Origin: Phycicoccus avicenniae_A
GTDB taxonomy: Bacteria > Actinomycetota > Actinomycetes > Actinomycetales > Dermatophilaceae
Direction: 5' to 3'
DNA length: 64,000 nucleotides
NCBI RefSeq assembly: GCF_050496545.1
Contig: NZ_JBNVZV010000013.1
Span: 50,749-114,748, forward strand
This document shows positions 1 through 8,623 of the stretch, in pieces (position 1 is the stretch's first letter; each line of letters starts with the position of its first letter). Under the pieces are notes generated by a model, which saw nothing but the letters and a program-made list of their open reading frames with translations, was not told the DNA's origin and made no database searches. A program made the translations under genes and the position numbers.

Positions 1-1152
1 CATGCGGGTGACGACCTCGTAGTTGATGGTGCCGGCCGCCTCGGCCCAGTCCTGCGCGGTGGGCTCGCCGTCGGCACCCCGGCCGAGGACGGTGACCTCG
101 TCGCCGGGCGCCGCGTCGGAGTCCGGGCCGAGGTCGAGGACGAACTGGTCCATGCAGACCCGGCCGGCGATGGGGTGGCGGCGGCCGTGGACCTGCACCG
201 GACCGGCGTTGCCCGCGTGGCGCGGGATGCCGTCGGCGTAGCCCAGCGGGACGAGGCCGAGCACCGTGTCGCGGTCGGTCGTGTACTCGTGGCCGTAGCT
301 GACGCCCTGCCCGGCGCGGGCGCGCTTGACCTGGGTGAGCCGCGCCGTGACGCGCATCGCCTCGCGCAGGCCGAAGTCGGCGGGGCTGCCGAGGTCGGGC
401 ACGGGCGAGAGGCCGTAGACCGCCAGCCCGGGGCGGACGAGGTCGAAGTGGGCGCTCGCGTTGGTGAGCGTGGCGGCGGAGTTGGCGAGGTGACGCAGGC
501 CGGGGTCGACGCCGGCACGCTCGAGCTCGGCGACGGCCTCGACGAAGCGCTCCTGCTGGGCCCGCACGGTGGGGTGCTGCGGCGCGTCGGCCCAGGCGAA
601 GTGCGACCAGGTGCCGGTGACCTCGACGGCGCCCTCGGCGACGGCGCCGGCCAGGGCGCGGGTGAACTCGCTCCAGTCGGTGAGGACTCCGCCGCGGCCC
701 AGGCCGGTGTCGACCTTGGCCTGGACGCGGACGGGGCGGCCGCGCTCGCGGGCGACGGCGAGCACGGCCTCGAGGTTCCAGGCGCTGCCGACGGTGACGT
801 CGATGCCGGCGTCGGCGGCGGCCGCGATGTCGGCCTGCGGCGGGTAGATCCACGTGAGGAGCGGGGCCTCGACGCCCGCGCGGCGCAGGGCGAGGGCCTC
901 GTCGAGCTGGGCGACGCCGAGCCAGGAGGCGCCGCCGGCGAGGGCGGCGCGGGCGGCGGTGACCAGGCCGTGGCCGTAGGCGTCCGCCTTGACGACGGCG
1001 AGGACCTGGGCCGGGGCCGAGCGGCGGACCAGCTCGGCGACGTTGTCGCGGATGGCGGCGGCATCGACGCTCACCCACGCGGAAGCACCCGCGGGCGCGG
1101 GGGCAGGGGTGGGCGCGAGGTGCGGTGCGGCGGCGCCGTGGTCGTCGGTCAT
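1..1152 (-). CDS. alr: Alanine racemase, C-terminus cut by window edge
   Basis: PLP enzyme interconverting L- and D-alanine for peptidoglycan, in the cytoplasm. The translation carries the PLP-lysine motif VVKADAYGHG near residue 55 and the second-domain motif SYGHEYTTDRDT that holds the catalytic tyrosine. The last residues in the window, GTINYEVVTRM, match the usual C-terminal block of the family, so only about 10 residues are missing. The 384 visible codons fit the normal 370-390 residues. The ATG start at 1152 follows a TAGACT -10 box with a gap too short for a Shine-Dalgarno site. A 21-bp repeat array separates it from the upstream nnrD/E gene. Confidence 0.95.
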   Translation of the reverse strand, partial: MTDDHGAAAPHLAPTPAPAPAGASAWVSVDAAAIRDNVAELVRRSAPAQVLAVVKADAYGHGLVTAARAALAGGASWLGVAQLDEALALRRAGVEAPLLTWIYPPQADIAAAADAGIDVTVGSAWNLEAVLAVARERGRPVRVQAKVDTGLGRGGVLTDWSEFTRALAGAVAEGAVEVTGTWSHFAWADAPQHPTVRAQQERFVEAVAELERAGVDPGLRHLANSAATLTNASAHFDLVRPGLAVYGLSPVPDLGSPADFGLREAMRVTARLTQVKRARAGQGVSYGHEYTTDRDTVLGLVPLGYADGIPRHAGNAGPVQVHGRRHPIAGRVCMDQFVLDLGPDSDAAPGDEVTVLGRGADGEPTAQDWAEAAGTINYEVVTRM

Positions 1153-1162
1153 GAGCCCGCCC

Positions 1163-1168
1163 AGTCTA
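1163..1168 (-). promoter_or_regulatory. -10 box of alr
   Basis: TAGACT on the minus strand, 10 nt before the alr ATG, with no ribosome-binding site between. This suggests a leaderless or nearly leaderless alr transcript starting independently of the upstream operon. Confidence 0.45.
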
Positions 1169-1221
1169 GGACCGGCGGCCCGGCCGGGAGGGGCCACCCC
1201 GGCACAGAAGGGTGTCCGTCC

Positions 1222-1484
1222 CGGACTCCGGTCGCCCCGTCCGCGATCCCGGTCACCACGTCCACGATCCCGGTCACCACGTCAGGGATCCCGGTCGCCA
1301 GGTCCGCGATACCGATCGCCACGTCAGGGATCCCGGTCGCCACGTCAGGGATACCGGTCACCACGTCAGGGATCCCGGTTCCCAGGTCCGCGATACCGGT
1401 CGCCACGTCAGGGATCCCGGTCGCCACGACCGCGATACCGGTCGCCGCGTCAGGGATCCCGGTCGCAGCGTCCGGTTCTCCGGA
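1222..1484. repeat. 21-bp tandem repeat array 1 (about 12 units)
   Basis: The CCGG (or CCGA) core recurs exactly every 21 bp at 1228, 1249, 1270, 1291, 1312, 1333, 1354, 1375, 1396, 1417, 1438, 1459 and 1480, with no insertion or deletion. Common core is GGGATCCCGGTCGCCACG; a second unit type has CGCGATACCGG at the same place. Because 21 is a multiple of three and units lack stops, several frames stay open; one plus frame reads a heptapeptide V-A-T-S-G-I-P. The rest of the 403-bp gap between alr and nnrD/E shows only the alr promoter. A related inverted array lies at 16262-16475. Confidence 0.95.
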
Positions 1485-1555
1485 GGACACCCGTCGCGCC
1501 GGGCCCGCCGTGGCCCATCGCTCCCGCCGGACGCGCCCCGCGCATGGAGCCCCGC

Positions 1556-3010
1556 TCAGCGCCTCAGCAACCCCGCCACCGTCGCCGGCAGGGCGTGGGC
1601 CACCGCGAGCGCGCGCACCGGGCCCCCGGGGTTGGCCCGGTCCGCGGCCACCCCGTGCACGAGGGCTCCGAGCGCCCCCGCCTCGTCGGCGGGCAGCCCC
1701 GCCGCCAGCAGCGCCCCCAGCACGCCCGCGAGCACGTCCCCGGCCCCGGCGGTCGCGAGCCACGGCGGCGCATCGGCCTGGGACCACACGGTGGCCCCCT
1801 CCCCGGGCGGCACGACCAGCGTCGTCGCGCCCTTGAGCAGCACCGTCGCACCGGTCAGCGCGGCCAGCCGCCGGGCCGAGCGCAGCGGCGCGCCCTCGAC
1901 CTCGGCCCGCGACATCTCCGAGCCACCGAGCCGCGTGAGCAGCCGCGCGCACTCCCCCGCGTGCGGCGTCAGCAGCGTCACCCGCTCGCGGCGCCGCCGG
2001 ACCACCCCCTCGTCGAGCAGGTCGAGCCCGCCGGCGTCGAGGACGACCGGCTCCTCGCCCCCGAGCGCGTCGCGCGCCACGTCGAGCTGTGCCTTGGACC
2101 CCACCGCGCGCGACTGCGTGTCGAGCCCGGGCCCGACCACCCACGCCTGCACCCGCCCGGCACCGTGCGTCGCCTCCGGCACGGCGGCGCGCACGAGCCC
2201 GGTGGGCGCCGGCGTGCCGACGTAGCGCACCATCCCGACCCCGGCCCCGACCGCCGCGGTGACACAGAGCACCGCCGCGCCCGTGTACGACTCCCCGCCG
2301 GCCACGACCCCGAGCACCCCCCGCGAGTACTTGTCGTCCCCCGCGCCGGGCACCGGCCAGAGCGCGGCCACGTCGTCGTGGTCCAGCCGCCGCACCACCG
2401 GCTCGGCCTCCACCTCGACCCCGATGTCGACGACGGTCAGCACACCGCACGCCTGCTCGGTGGGCGGCAGCAGGTGCACCGGCTTGGCGACCGAGAAGGT
2501 GACCGTCTCGTCGGCCATCACCCCGTCGGCGTCGAGCACCCCGCCCGCCGGGTCCTGGCCCGACGGCAGGTCGACGGCCAGCACGTACGCCGAGTCCGGC
2601 ACGGCCTCGACCCACGCGGCCGCCCACTCCGGCAGCCCGGGGCGCGCCCCGATCCCCAGCACACCGTCGAGCACCAGGTCGGCCTCGCCCACGGCCGCGG
2701 CGTCGGTGGTCAGCACCACCCCGGCGGCCTCGGCCGCCGCCCGCGCGCCCTCGTGCACCGTCTCGTGGTGCACCGCGACGGCGCTCCACCCTGCCTCGGC
2801 CAGCCGGGCCGCGGCGTAGAGCGCGTCGGCCCCGTTGTTGCCCGGCCCCACGAGCGCCACCACCGAGGTACCGCCCGTCTCGGAGAGCCGCGCATCGGCG
2901 ACCGCCGCCAGCCCCTCGACGGCCCGCGCCATCAGCTCGCCGTCCTCGAGCACCTCCATCAGTGCGGCCTCGGCGGCGTACACCGCCTCCGCCCCGTACC
3001 CCTCGATCAC
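1556..3010 (-). CDS. nnrD/nnrE (nnr): Bifunctional NAD(P)H-hydrate epimerase/dehydratase
   Basis: Repairs damaged hydrated NAD(P)H: an N-terminal epimerase (YjeF_N/NnrE) and a C-terminal ADP-dependent dehydratase of ribokinase fold (NnrD). The N-half has GPGNNGADAL, LDGVLGIGARP and VDLPSGQDPAGG; the C-half has LTPHAGECARLL, KGATTLVV and ATAGAGDVLAG, the nucleotide and catalytic motif. 484 residues is typical of the fused form. The GTG start at 3010 overlaps the acpS stop (GTGA), so the two are translationally coupled. The epimerase motif has GADAL where GGDGL is usual, a mild deviation. Confidence 0.93.
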   Translation of the reverse strand: MIEGYGAEAVYAAEAALMEVLEDGELMARAVEGLAAVADARLSETGGTSVVALVGPGNNGADALYAAARLAEAGWSAVAVHHETVHEGARAAAEAAGVVLTTDAAAVGEADLVLDGVLGIGARPGLPEWAAAWVEAVPDSAYVLAVDLPSGQDPAGGVLDADGVMADETVTFSVAKPVHLLPPTEQACGVLTVVDIGVEVEAEPVVRRLDHDDVAALWPVPGAGDDKYSRGVLGVVAGGESYTGAAVLCVTAAVGAGVGMVRYVGTPAPTGLVRAAVPEATHGAGRVQAWVVGPGLDTQSRAVGSKAQLDVARDALGGEEPVVLDAGGLDLLDEGVVRRRRERVTLLTPHAGECARLLTRLGGSEMSRAEVEGAPLRSARRLAALTGATVLLKGATTLVVPPGEGATVWSQADAPPWLATAGAGDVLAGVLGALLAAGLPADEAGALGALVHGVAADRANPGGPVRALAVAHALPATVAGLLRR

Positions 3011-3369
3011 GCCGACCCCTCCCGTTCCGCGACCACGACGGCCGAGGCGATGCCCGCGTCGTGCGACAGCGACACGTGGATGCTCGTGATGCCCAGCTCC
3101 GCGACGGCTGCCGCCACCGTCCCCCGCAGCACGAAGGCCGGCCGCCGGTCCTCGCCCCGGGTGACCTCGGCGTCGTGCCACTGCAGGCCCACCGGCGCCC
3201 CCAGCGCCTTGGCCAGCGCCTCCTTGGCGGCGAACCGGGCGGCGCGGGAGTTCAGCGGCATCACCCGCTCGGACTCGGTGAAGAGGCGGTCCCCGAGGGC
3301 CGGGGTGCGTTCCAGGGAGGCGCCGAAGCGCGCGACGTCGACGACGTCGATCCCGACGCCGACGATCAC
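3007..3369 (-). CDS. acpS: Holo-[acyl-carrier-protein] synthase
   Basis: Transfers 4'-phosphopantetheine from CoA to a serine of acyl carrier protein, activating fatty-acid synthesis. 120 residues, normal for group I AcpS. The Mg2+-binding GIDVVDVARF motif is at residues 6-15 and the second motif FAAKEALAKALG is near residue 47, giving the Asp and Glu ligands. It begins 13 bp after the glmS stop and overlaps nnrD/E by four bases, so glmS-acpS-nnr looks like one transcription unit joining cell-wall precursor, lipid and cofactor-repair functions. Confidence 0.96.
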   Translation of the reverse strand: MIVGVGIDVVDVARFGASLERTPALGDRLFTESERVMPLNSRAARFAAKEALAKALGAPVGLQWHDAEVTRGEDRRPAFVLRGTVAAAVAELGITSIHVSLSHDAGIASAVVVAEREGSA

Positions 3370-3382
3370 CGCGCCACCGGCC

Positions 3383-5242
3383 TCACTCGACCGTGACCGA
3401 CTTGGCCAGGTTGCGGGGCTGGTCGACGTCCAGGCCCTTGGCCGAGGCCAGGTGCAGCGCGAAGACCTGCAGCGGGACCACGGCCAGCAGCGGCGCCAGC
3501 ATCGGCGAGCACTGCGGGATGCGGACGACCTCGCTGGCGAACGGCTCGACGTCCTCGTCGCCGTCGTGCGCGATGACGAGCGTGCGGGCCCCGCGCGCCC
3601 GGATCTCCTGGATGTTCGAGACGACCTTCTTGTGCAGCTCGTGCGGGGTGTCCGGCCCCGGCACGACGACGAACACCGGCTGCCCGGGCTCGATGAGGGC
3701 GATCGGGCCGTGCTTCAGCTCGCCGGCCGCGAAGCCCTCGGCGTGGATGTAGGCGAGCTCCTTGAGCTTCAGCGCGCCCTCCATCGCCACCGGGAACCCG
3801 ACGTTGCGCCCGAGGAAGAGCACCGTGCGCGTGTCGGCCATGAACTCGGCCATCTCCTGCACGCGGTCCATCCGGCCGAGGAGGTCCTCGATCTTGGCCG
3901 GGATCTCGCCGAGCTCGGCCATGACCGCCTTCGCGTCGTCGGCGTAGGTCTCGCCGCGCAGCTGGGCGAGGTAGAGGCCGAGGACGTAGCAGGCGGTGAT
4001 CTGCGCGAGGAAGGCCTTGGTGGAGGCGACCGCGATCTCGGGACCGGCGTGCGTGTAGAGCACGGCGTCGGACTCGCGCGGGATGGTCGAGCCGTGGGTG
4101 TTGCAGATGGACAGCGTCATCGCGCCCAGCTCGGTGGCGTGCTTGACCGCCATGAGCGTGTCCATCGTCTCGCCGGACTGGCTGATCGAGACCACCAGGG
4201 TGTCCTCGTCGACGATCGGGTCGCAGTAGCGGAACTCGTGGGCCAGGGCGACCTCGACCGGGATGCGGGTCCAGTGCTCGATGGCGTACTTCGCGACCAT
4301 GCCCGCGTACGACGCCGTGCCGCACGCGACGATCGTGATGCGGCGCACCTGGCGCAGCCGCTCCTCGGGGATGCGGACCTCGTCGAGCACCAGCGCGCCG
4401 GACTCGTCGGTGCGCCCGAGGAGGGTGTCGCCCACGGCGTGCGGCTGCTCGTGGATCTCCTTCTCCATGAACGTCGCGTAGCCACCCTTCTCGGCGGCCG
4501 CGGCGTCCCAGGTGACCTCGTAGGCCTTGCCCTCGGCGGGCGCACCGTCGAAGCCGATGACCGAGTGCCCGTCCGGCGTGATGGTGACGATCTGGTCCTG
4601 GCCGAGCTCGAGGGCGTGCCGGGTGTAGCCGATGAACGCCGCGACGTCGCTGCCGAGGAAGTTCTCGCCGTCGCCGAGCCCGACGACGAGCGGGCTGTTG
4701 CGGCGGGCCCCGACGACGACGCCCGGGCTGTCGGCGTGCACCGCGAGGAGGGTGAAGGCGCCCTCGAGCCGGCCGACCACGGCCCGCATCGCCTCGGTGA
4801 GGTCGCCGAGGCGGTCGTACTCGCGGCCGACGAGCTTGGCGGCGACCTCGGTGTCGGTCTCGGAGCGGAACTCGACGCCCTCGGCGAGGAGCTCCTTCTT
4901 CAGCGCGTGGAAGTTCTCGATGATGCCGTTGTGGATGAGCGCCAGCCGGTCGCCGTCACCGCCCCGGTGCGGGTGGGCGTTGCCGTCGGTCGGGCCGCCG
5001 TGCGTGGCCCAGCGGGTGTGGCCGATGCCGGTGCGGGAGGCCGCCAGCGGGTGCGCCTCGAGCGCGGAGCGCAGGTTCTCGAGCTTGCCGGCGCGCTTCT
5101 CGGTGGCGACGCCGTCGTCGGTGACGAGCGCGACGCCGGCCGAGTCGTACCCCCGGTACTCGAGGCGCGCCAGGCCCTCCATGACGACGTCGAGCGCCGT
5201 CCCGTCCATGCTCCGGCCGACGTAGCCGACGATTCCACACAT
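3383..5242 (-). CDS. glmS: Glutamine-fructose-6-phosphate aminotransferase (isomerizing)
   Basis: Makes glucosamine-6-phosphate from fructose-6-phosphate and glutamine, the first step to UDP-GlcNAc and, in actinobacteria, also toward mycothiol. The start at 5242 gives MCGIVGYVG, placing the catalytic N-terminal cysteine right after Met; upstream in-frame codons would bury it. The glutaminase domain is followed by two SIS sugar-isomerase domains (ACGTASYAG, SISQSGETMDT) and the C-terminal DVDQPRNLAKSVTVE. 619 residues, normal length. A TAGGCT -10 box seven bases upstream implies a leaderless message; no glmS ribozyme is visible. Confidence 0.97.
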   Translation of the reverse strand: MCGIVGYVGRSMDGTALDVVMEGLARLEYRGYDSAGVALVTDDGVATEKRAGKLENLRSALEAHPLAASRTGIGHTRWATHGGPTDGNAHPHRGGDGDRLALIHNGIIENFHALKKELLAEGVEFRSETDTEVAAKLVGREYDRLGDLTEAMRAVVGRLEGAFTLLAVHADSPGVVVGARRNSPLVVGLGDGENFLGSDVAAFIGYTRHALELGQDQIVTITPDGHSVIGFDGAPAEGKAYEVTWDAAAAEKGGYATFMEKEIHEQPHAVGDTLLGRTDESGALVLDEVRIPEERLRQVRRITIVACGTASYAGMVAKYAIEHWTRIPVEVALAHEFRYCDPIVDEDTLVVSISQSGETMDTLMAVKHATELGAMTLSICNTHGSTIPRESDAVLYTHAGPEIAVASTKAFLAQITACYVLGLYLAQLRGETYADDAKAVMAELGEIPAKIEDLLGRMDRVQEMAEFMADTRTVLFLGRNVGFPVAMEGALKLKELAYIHAEGFAAGELKHGPIALIEPGQPVFVVVPGPDTPHELHKKVVSNIQEIRARGARTLVIAHDGDEDVEPFASEVVRIPQCSPMLAPLLAVVPLQVFALHLASAKGLDVDQPRNLAKSVTVE

Positions 5243-5249
5243 GGCGGGC

Positions 5250-5255
5250 AGCCTA
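5250..5255 (-). promoter_or_regulatory. -10 box of the glmS operon
   Basis: TAGGCT on the minus strand followed by seven bases and the glmS ATG, with no Shine-Dalgarno site. Fits the leaderless pattern seen at many genes here. Confidence 0.5.
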
Positions 5256-5319
5256 GCCGCTGCACGGGGGGCCACCGGGCCTCCCCCGGCGCCGCGCGAC
5301 CATGCGCGATGATGGCCGC

Positions 5320-6303
5320 GTGACCGCTGCCGAGCAGGCCCTCGCGCACCTCGGTGTCGCCGGCGACACCGGCGCGCCGACGCCCTACGTCGACCTCGAC
5401 CGCCAGGCGTGGTCGCGGCTGCGCGAGGAGCACCCGATGAGCCTCACCCAGGACGACCTGGCGCGGCTGCGGGGGCTCGGCGAGCGGCTCGACCTGCGCG
5501 AGGTCGAGGACGTCTACCTCCCGCTCTCCCGCCTCCTGCACTTCTACGTCGAGGCCGTCCACGGGCTACGCCTCGCGACCTCGGAGTTCCTCGGCGAGCG
5601 GCCGAGCCGGGTGCCCTTCGTCGTCGGGGTCGCCGGCTCGGTGGCCGTCGGCAAGTCGACGACGGCGCGCATCCTCCGCGAGCTGATGTCGCGCTGGCCG
5701 CACACCCCGCGCGTCGAGCTCGTCACCACCGACGGCTTCCTCCTCCCGAACGCCGAGCTCGAGCGTCGGGGACTGCTGCAGCGCAAGGGTTTCCCGGAGT
5801 CCTACGACCGCCGCGCCCTGCTGCGCTTCGTCGCCGACGTCAAGTCCGGGATGCCCGTCGTCGACGCGCCGCAGTACTCGCACCTGACCTACGACGTGCT
5901 CCCCGAGCCGGTGCACGTGCGCAAGCCGGACGTCCTCATCGTCGAGGGGCTCAACGTCCTCCAGCCCCCCGGGGTCCGCCCGGACGGCGGCCCGGCGAGC
6001 GCGGTGTCGGACTACTTCGACTTCTCGGTCTACGTCGACGCCCCCGTCGAGGACGTCAGCCGCTGGTACGTCGAGCGGTTCCTCCGCCTGCGCGAGACCG
6101 CGTTCGCCGACCCGCAGTCCTACTTCCACCGCTACGCCGGGCTGAGCGACGCCCAGGCCCGCGAGACCGCCGCCGGCATCTGGGCGGCGATCAACGAGCC
6201 GAACCTCGTCGAGAACATCCAACCGACCCGCGACCGCGCGACCCTCGTGCTCGGCAAGGGCGCGGACCACGCCGTGACCAGCATCCGGCTGCGCAAGATC
6301 TGA
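5320..6303 (+). CDS. coaA: Pantothenate kinase, type I
   Basis: Phosphorylates pantothenate, the first step of CoA synthesis. Walker A is GVAGSVAVGKSTTARIL near residue 105, followed by TTDGFLLPN, YDRRALLRF and the late motif PNLVENIQPTRDRATLVLGKG, all typical of the CoaA/PanK-I family. From the GTG at 5320 the protein has 327 residues; an ATG at 5302 would add six. I prefer 5320 because GATGAT lies six bases before it, matching the local leaderless pattern, and neither start has a clear Shine-Dalgarno site. Divergent from glmS. Confidence 0.93.
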   Translation: MTAAEQALAHLGVAGDTGAPTPYVDLDRQAWSRLREEHPMSLTQDDLARLRGLGERLDLREVEDVYLPLSRLLHFYVEAVHGLRLATSEFLGERPSRVPFVVGVAGSVAVGKSTTARILRELMSRWPHTPRVELVTTDGFLLPNAELERRGLLQRKGFPESYDRRALLRFVADVKSGMPVVDAPQYSHLTYDVLPEPVHVRKPDVLIVEGLNVLQPPGVRPDGGPASAVSDYFDFSVYVDAPVEDVSRWYVERFLRLRETAFADPQSYFHRYAGLSDAQARETAAGIWAAINEPNLVENIQPTRDRATLVLGKGADHAVTSIRLRKI

Positions 6304-6358
6304 GCGCGCCCGGCCTGCGTGCCGACCGGCGTGCCGCCCACCGGCATTCGCGCGGGTG

Positions 6359-6778
6359 CTACCAGGTGCCCCCGCCACCGGCCGGCGGCTGCGGGCCGCG
6401 CGGCCGCCCCGGGTCCTCGCCCGGCGCCCGGCGCCCGTCGGAGGTCGGGGTGGGCTCGCGCATCTCCTCGATCTCCTCGTCGGGGGTGCGCTCCTTCCCC
6501 ACGCGCGAGAGGACGTCCTCGCGCTGCTCGGGGTCGAGCCGCTCCAGCCCCTTCTCGAGGTTCTCGAGGTTCTTGGCGGCCATCGCGTTCAGGGCCGGGT
6601 GCAGCAGGGCGCGGCGCACGTTCACGCGGCCGGCGAGCACCTCGCGCACGGTGCGTCGCAGGTCCTCGTCGTCGGTGCGGCGGGCGACGACCGCGAGGGT
6701 CGCGCGGAGCCGGCGCGCGCGGTCGGCATCACCGCGGACGATGCTGTCGATGCCGCTGTGGTCGGGCTGGTCGCTCAT
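6359..6778 (-). CDS. Small charged protein, partner of the WXG100-like gene
   Basis: 139 residues, not assigned to a family with confidence. The first 100 residues look helical and highly charged (DRARRLRATLAVVARR, LENLEKGLERLDPEQRED); the last 35 are a Pro/Gly-rich disordered tail. No signal peptide or membrane segment, so probably cytoplasmic. It begins 14 bp after the stop of the WXG100-like gene at 6793-7887 and is surely cotranscribed with it; a chaperone or stabilising partner role is inference from position only. Confidence 0.75.
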   Translation of the reverse strand: MSDQPDHSGIDSIVRGDADRARRLRATLAVVARRTDDEDLRRTVREVLAGRVNVRRALLHPALNAMAAKNLENLEKGLERLDPEQREDVLSRVGKERTPDEEIEEMREPTPTSDGRRAPGEDPGRPRGPQPPAGGGGTW

Positions 6779-6792
6779 GCGGGGCCTTCGGG

Positions 6793-7887
6793 TCAGAGGG
6801 AGGCGTTGACGTAGGGCGCGGTGGGCAGCTTCGTGGTGACGTCGCCGTCCTCGGCCCAGCTGGCCAGGCCGGTCACGGCGGCGAGCAGGCCGGTCACGCC
6901 CATGTAGACGTTGCCGGTCACCTTGAGGAAGGCCGCGACCGCCTCGGTGGTCTTCCACACCTGGTAGGCGCCGATGAGCCCGATGATGACGTTGATGCCC
7001 GGCACGCTCGCGAGGCAGCCGGCCGCCGCGAGCTCGGCTGCGCAGATGAGGATCTCGTCGATCGCGGTCTCGAGCAGGCCACCGAGGGCGGCGGCGAGCT
7101 CGGCGCAGTGCTGGACGAGCAGCGCGTACTTCTGGCTGAGGTCGTCGAGCTTGTCCGCGTGCTCCTCGAGGGCGTTGGCGGCCTCGACGAACCACTGGCG
7201 TGCGTGCTCGGCGGCCTCGCCGGTCCAGACCATCGCCCCGGCACCGGTGACGAGCGTCTGCGCCGCGATCTTCTCGAAGTCCCCGAGGGCCTTGGCCGCG
7301 TGCCCGGCCTGGGCCAGCTCGCCGTAGTCGCCGACGACGCACTTGGTGAGCGCGGCCCACGGGTCCAGGCCGAACAGCGAGGCGAGCTTGACGGCCAGGC
7401 CGGTGATCGAGGCCCAGCCGGCCTTGTCCATGATCCACTGCACCATGTCCGGCACGGGGGCGTCCTTGCTCGGCTCACCGTTGAGCGCCGGCTCGGGGTT
7501 CTCCAGCGCCCCGCCCGTGGCGTCCAGCCCCGACGAGGGCGCCGGCACCGACGCCTGGCCGCCCGGGTAGGAGGCGTCGAGCTGGGCGGCCGCCGCCGCG
7601 TCGAGCTTCGCGTAGCGCGTGGCCGAGGCCGTGAGGGCCTGCCCGCTCTGCTGGAGCAGCTGGCCGACCGCCGTCGTCGAGGACTGCAGGGCGGTGACGA
7701 CCTGGCGGTTGTTCAGGTACACGTCGGCGTAGAGGTCGCCGCTGTCGTACGGCACCGGCATGTAGGTGTCCACGTACGTGCGGGCCTTGCCCGTGAACGC
7801 GGAGGCCAGGTCGATGCTGTGCCCACCCTGACCGAGCACTCCCGCGAAGTCGGTGAGCGTGCCGGACTGTACCGAGAAAGCTGCCAC
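6793..7887 (-). CDS. WXG100-like / EspC-like type VII secretion substrate candidate
   Basis: About 364 residues. The N-terminal ~100 residues (starting VAAFSVQSGTLTDFAGVLG) are helical and resemble EspC/WXG100-type secreted proteins. A second helical segment near residues 205-260 contains a W-x-G motif (MVWTGEAAEHARQWF) followed by a coiled region (LEEHADKLDDLSQKYALL). The C-terminal third is hydrophobic and glycine-rich (PGINVIIGLIGAYQ). The GTG at 7887 is chosen because GGAGGGG lies eight bases before it. No EccC/EccD-type machinery is in the window. Family placement rests on motif and architecture; no toxin domain is recognised. Confidence 0.7.
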   Translation of the reverse strand: MAAFSVQSGTLTDFAGVLGQGGHSIDLASAFTGKARTYVDTYMPVPYDSGDLYADVYLNNRQVVTALQSSTTAVGQLLQQSGQALTASATRYAKLDAAAAAQLDASYPGGQASVPAPSSGLDATGGALENPEPALNGEPSKDAPVPDMVQWIMDKAGWASITGLAVKLASLFGLDPWAALTKCVVGDYGELAQAGHAAKALGDFEKIAAQTLVTGAGAMVWTGEAAEHARQWFVEAANALEEHADKLDDLSQKYALLVQHCAELAAALGGLLETAIDEILICAAELAAAGCLASVPGINVIIGLIGAYQVWKTTEAVAAFLKVTGNVYMGVTGLLAAVTGLASWAEDGDVTTKLPTAPYVNASL

Positions 7888-8039
7888 GTGCGGTCCCCTC
7901 CAGGACGTGCGTGGGCCGGACCCCGGTGGGGTCACGGCCCTCGAGCGATGTCGCGGGCCAGCCTAGGCAGGCCCGCCCCCTCGTGCGATGGGGAGCACTC
8001 CCCGTGCCGCATGGTACGGCCCGGCGGGCTCCGCGCGCC

Positions 8040-8045
8040 TACGAT
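8040..8045 (+). promoter_or_regulatory. -10 box for the PH-like membrane gene
   Basis: TACGAT, then seven bases, then the ATG at 8053; no Shine-Dalgarno site. The 165-bp divergent gap before it shows nothing else that I recognise. Confidence 0.45.
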
Positions 8046-8052
8046 CGGCCAC

Positions 8053-8535
8053 ATGGACAGCTCACCCAGCACCCCCCTCGTCGGACGCCCGCACAGCTCG
8101 AAACGGTTCGCGCAGGCCGTGGTCGGCGCCATCGCGCTGGTGATCGGTGTCGTGCTGCTCACCAAGGGGACCTGGCTCTTCGGGATGGCGCTGGTGCTGC
8201 TCGGCCTCTACGGGCTCACGGACCTGCGCCGCAAGGTGACCGTCACGCAGGACCGGATGGTCGTCCAGGGCCGCGTGGCCCGGCGCGAGGTGGCCCTGGC
8301 CGACCTCGTGCGCGTCGCGCTCTCCCCCGCGTCCCAGCTGTGGGTCGCCACCGGGGACGGCTCGGCGTTCTACGTGCGGATGGTCGCGCCCTTCCAGGAC
8401 ATCAAGAACCCCGGCGTCCGCGACTTCGTCACCGCCCTGCGCGAGCGCGCGTCGGCCGCCGGCGCCCGCCTCGAGGCCGAGGAGGGCGACCGCTCGCCGG
8501 CCCCGCAGGGCACCTCCCCGCTCTTCAGCGCCTGA
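8053..8535 (+). CDS. Small membrane protein with PH-like domain
   Basis: 160 residues. Two hydrophobic segments form a hairpin near residues 18-55 (AVVGAIALVIGVVLL, FGMALVLLGLYGL), followed by a soluble beta-rich part (KVTVTQDRMVVQGRVARREV) like the small bacterial PH domains found in membrane proteins of unknown function. The tail is charged and probably disordered. It probably sits in the cytoplasmic membrane with the PH-like part inside. Function unknown. Convergent with the transglycosylase gene, with a strong hairpin between. Confidence 0.75.
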   Translation: MDSSPSTPLVGRPHSSKRFAQAVVGAIALVIGVVLLTKGTWLFGMALVLLGLYGLTDLRRKVTVTQDRMVVQGRVARREVALADLVRVALSPASQLWVATGDGSAFYVRMVAPFQDIKNPGVRDFVTALRERASAAGARLEAEEGDRSPAPQGTSPLFSA

Positions 8536-8562
8536 CCCCGTCCCACCCGCGCCCCACGCGCG

Positions 8563-8601
8563 ACGACGAACGCCCCGGCCGGTGGTCGGGGCGTTCGTCG
8601 T
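8563..8601. terminator. Bidirectional hairpin terminator
   Basis: Perfect 15-bp stem (ACGACGAACGCCCCG at 8563-8577, complement at 8587-8601) with a 9-nt loop, between convergent genes ending at 8535 and 8624. Confidence 0.8.
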
Positions 8602-8623
8602 GCGGTGTCGGGGGTCGTGCGGC

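Noticed and set aside
1222..1484. CRISPR array
   Set aside because: Units are contiguous 21-mers with no unique spacers and no cas genes nearby.
175..1836. Long open frame on the plus strand through alr, the repeat array and nnrD/E
   Set aside because: High-GC shadow: both minus-strand genes have clear motifs, and the product is low-complexity. Similar long plus-strand frames at 989-5323 and elsewhere were left out for the same reason.
6793..7887. Complete type VII secretion locus
   Set aside because: No EccA-E, mycosin or PE/PPE-type genes in the window.
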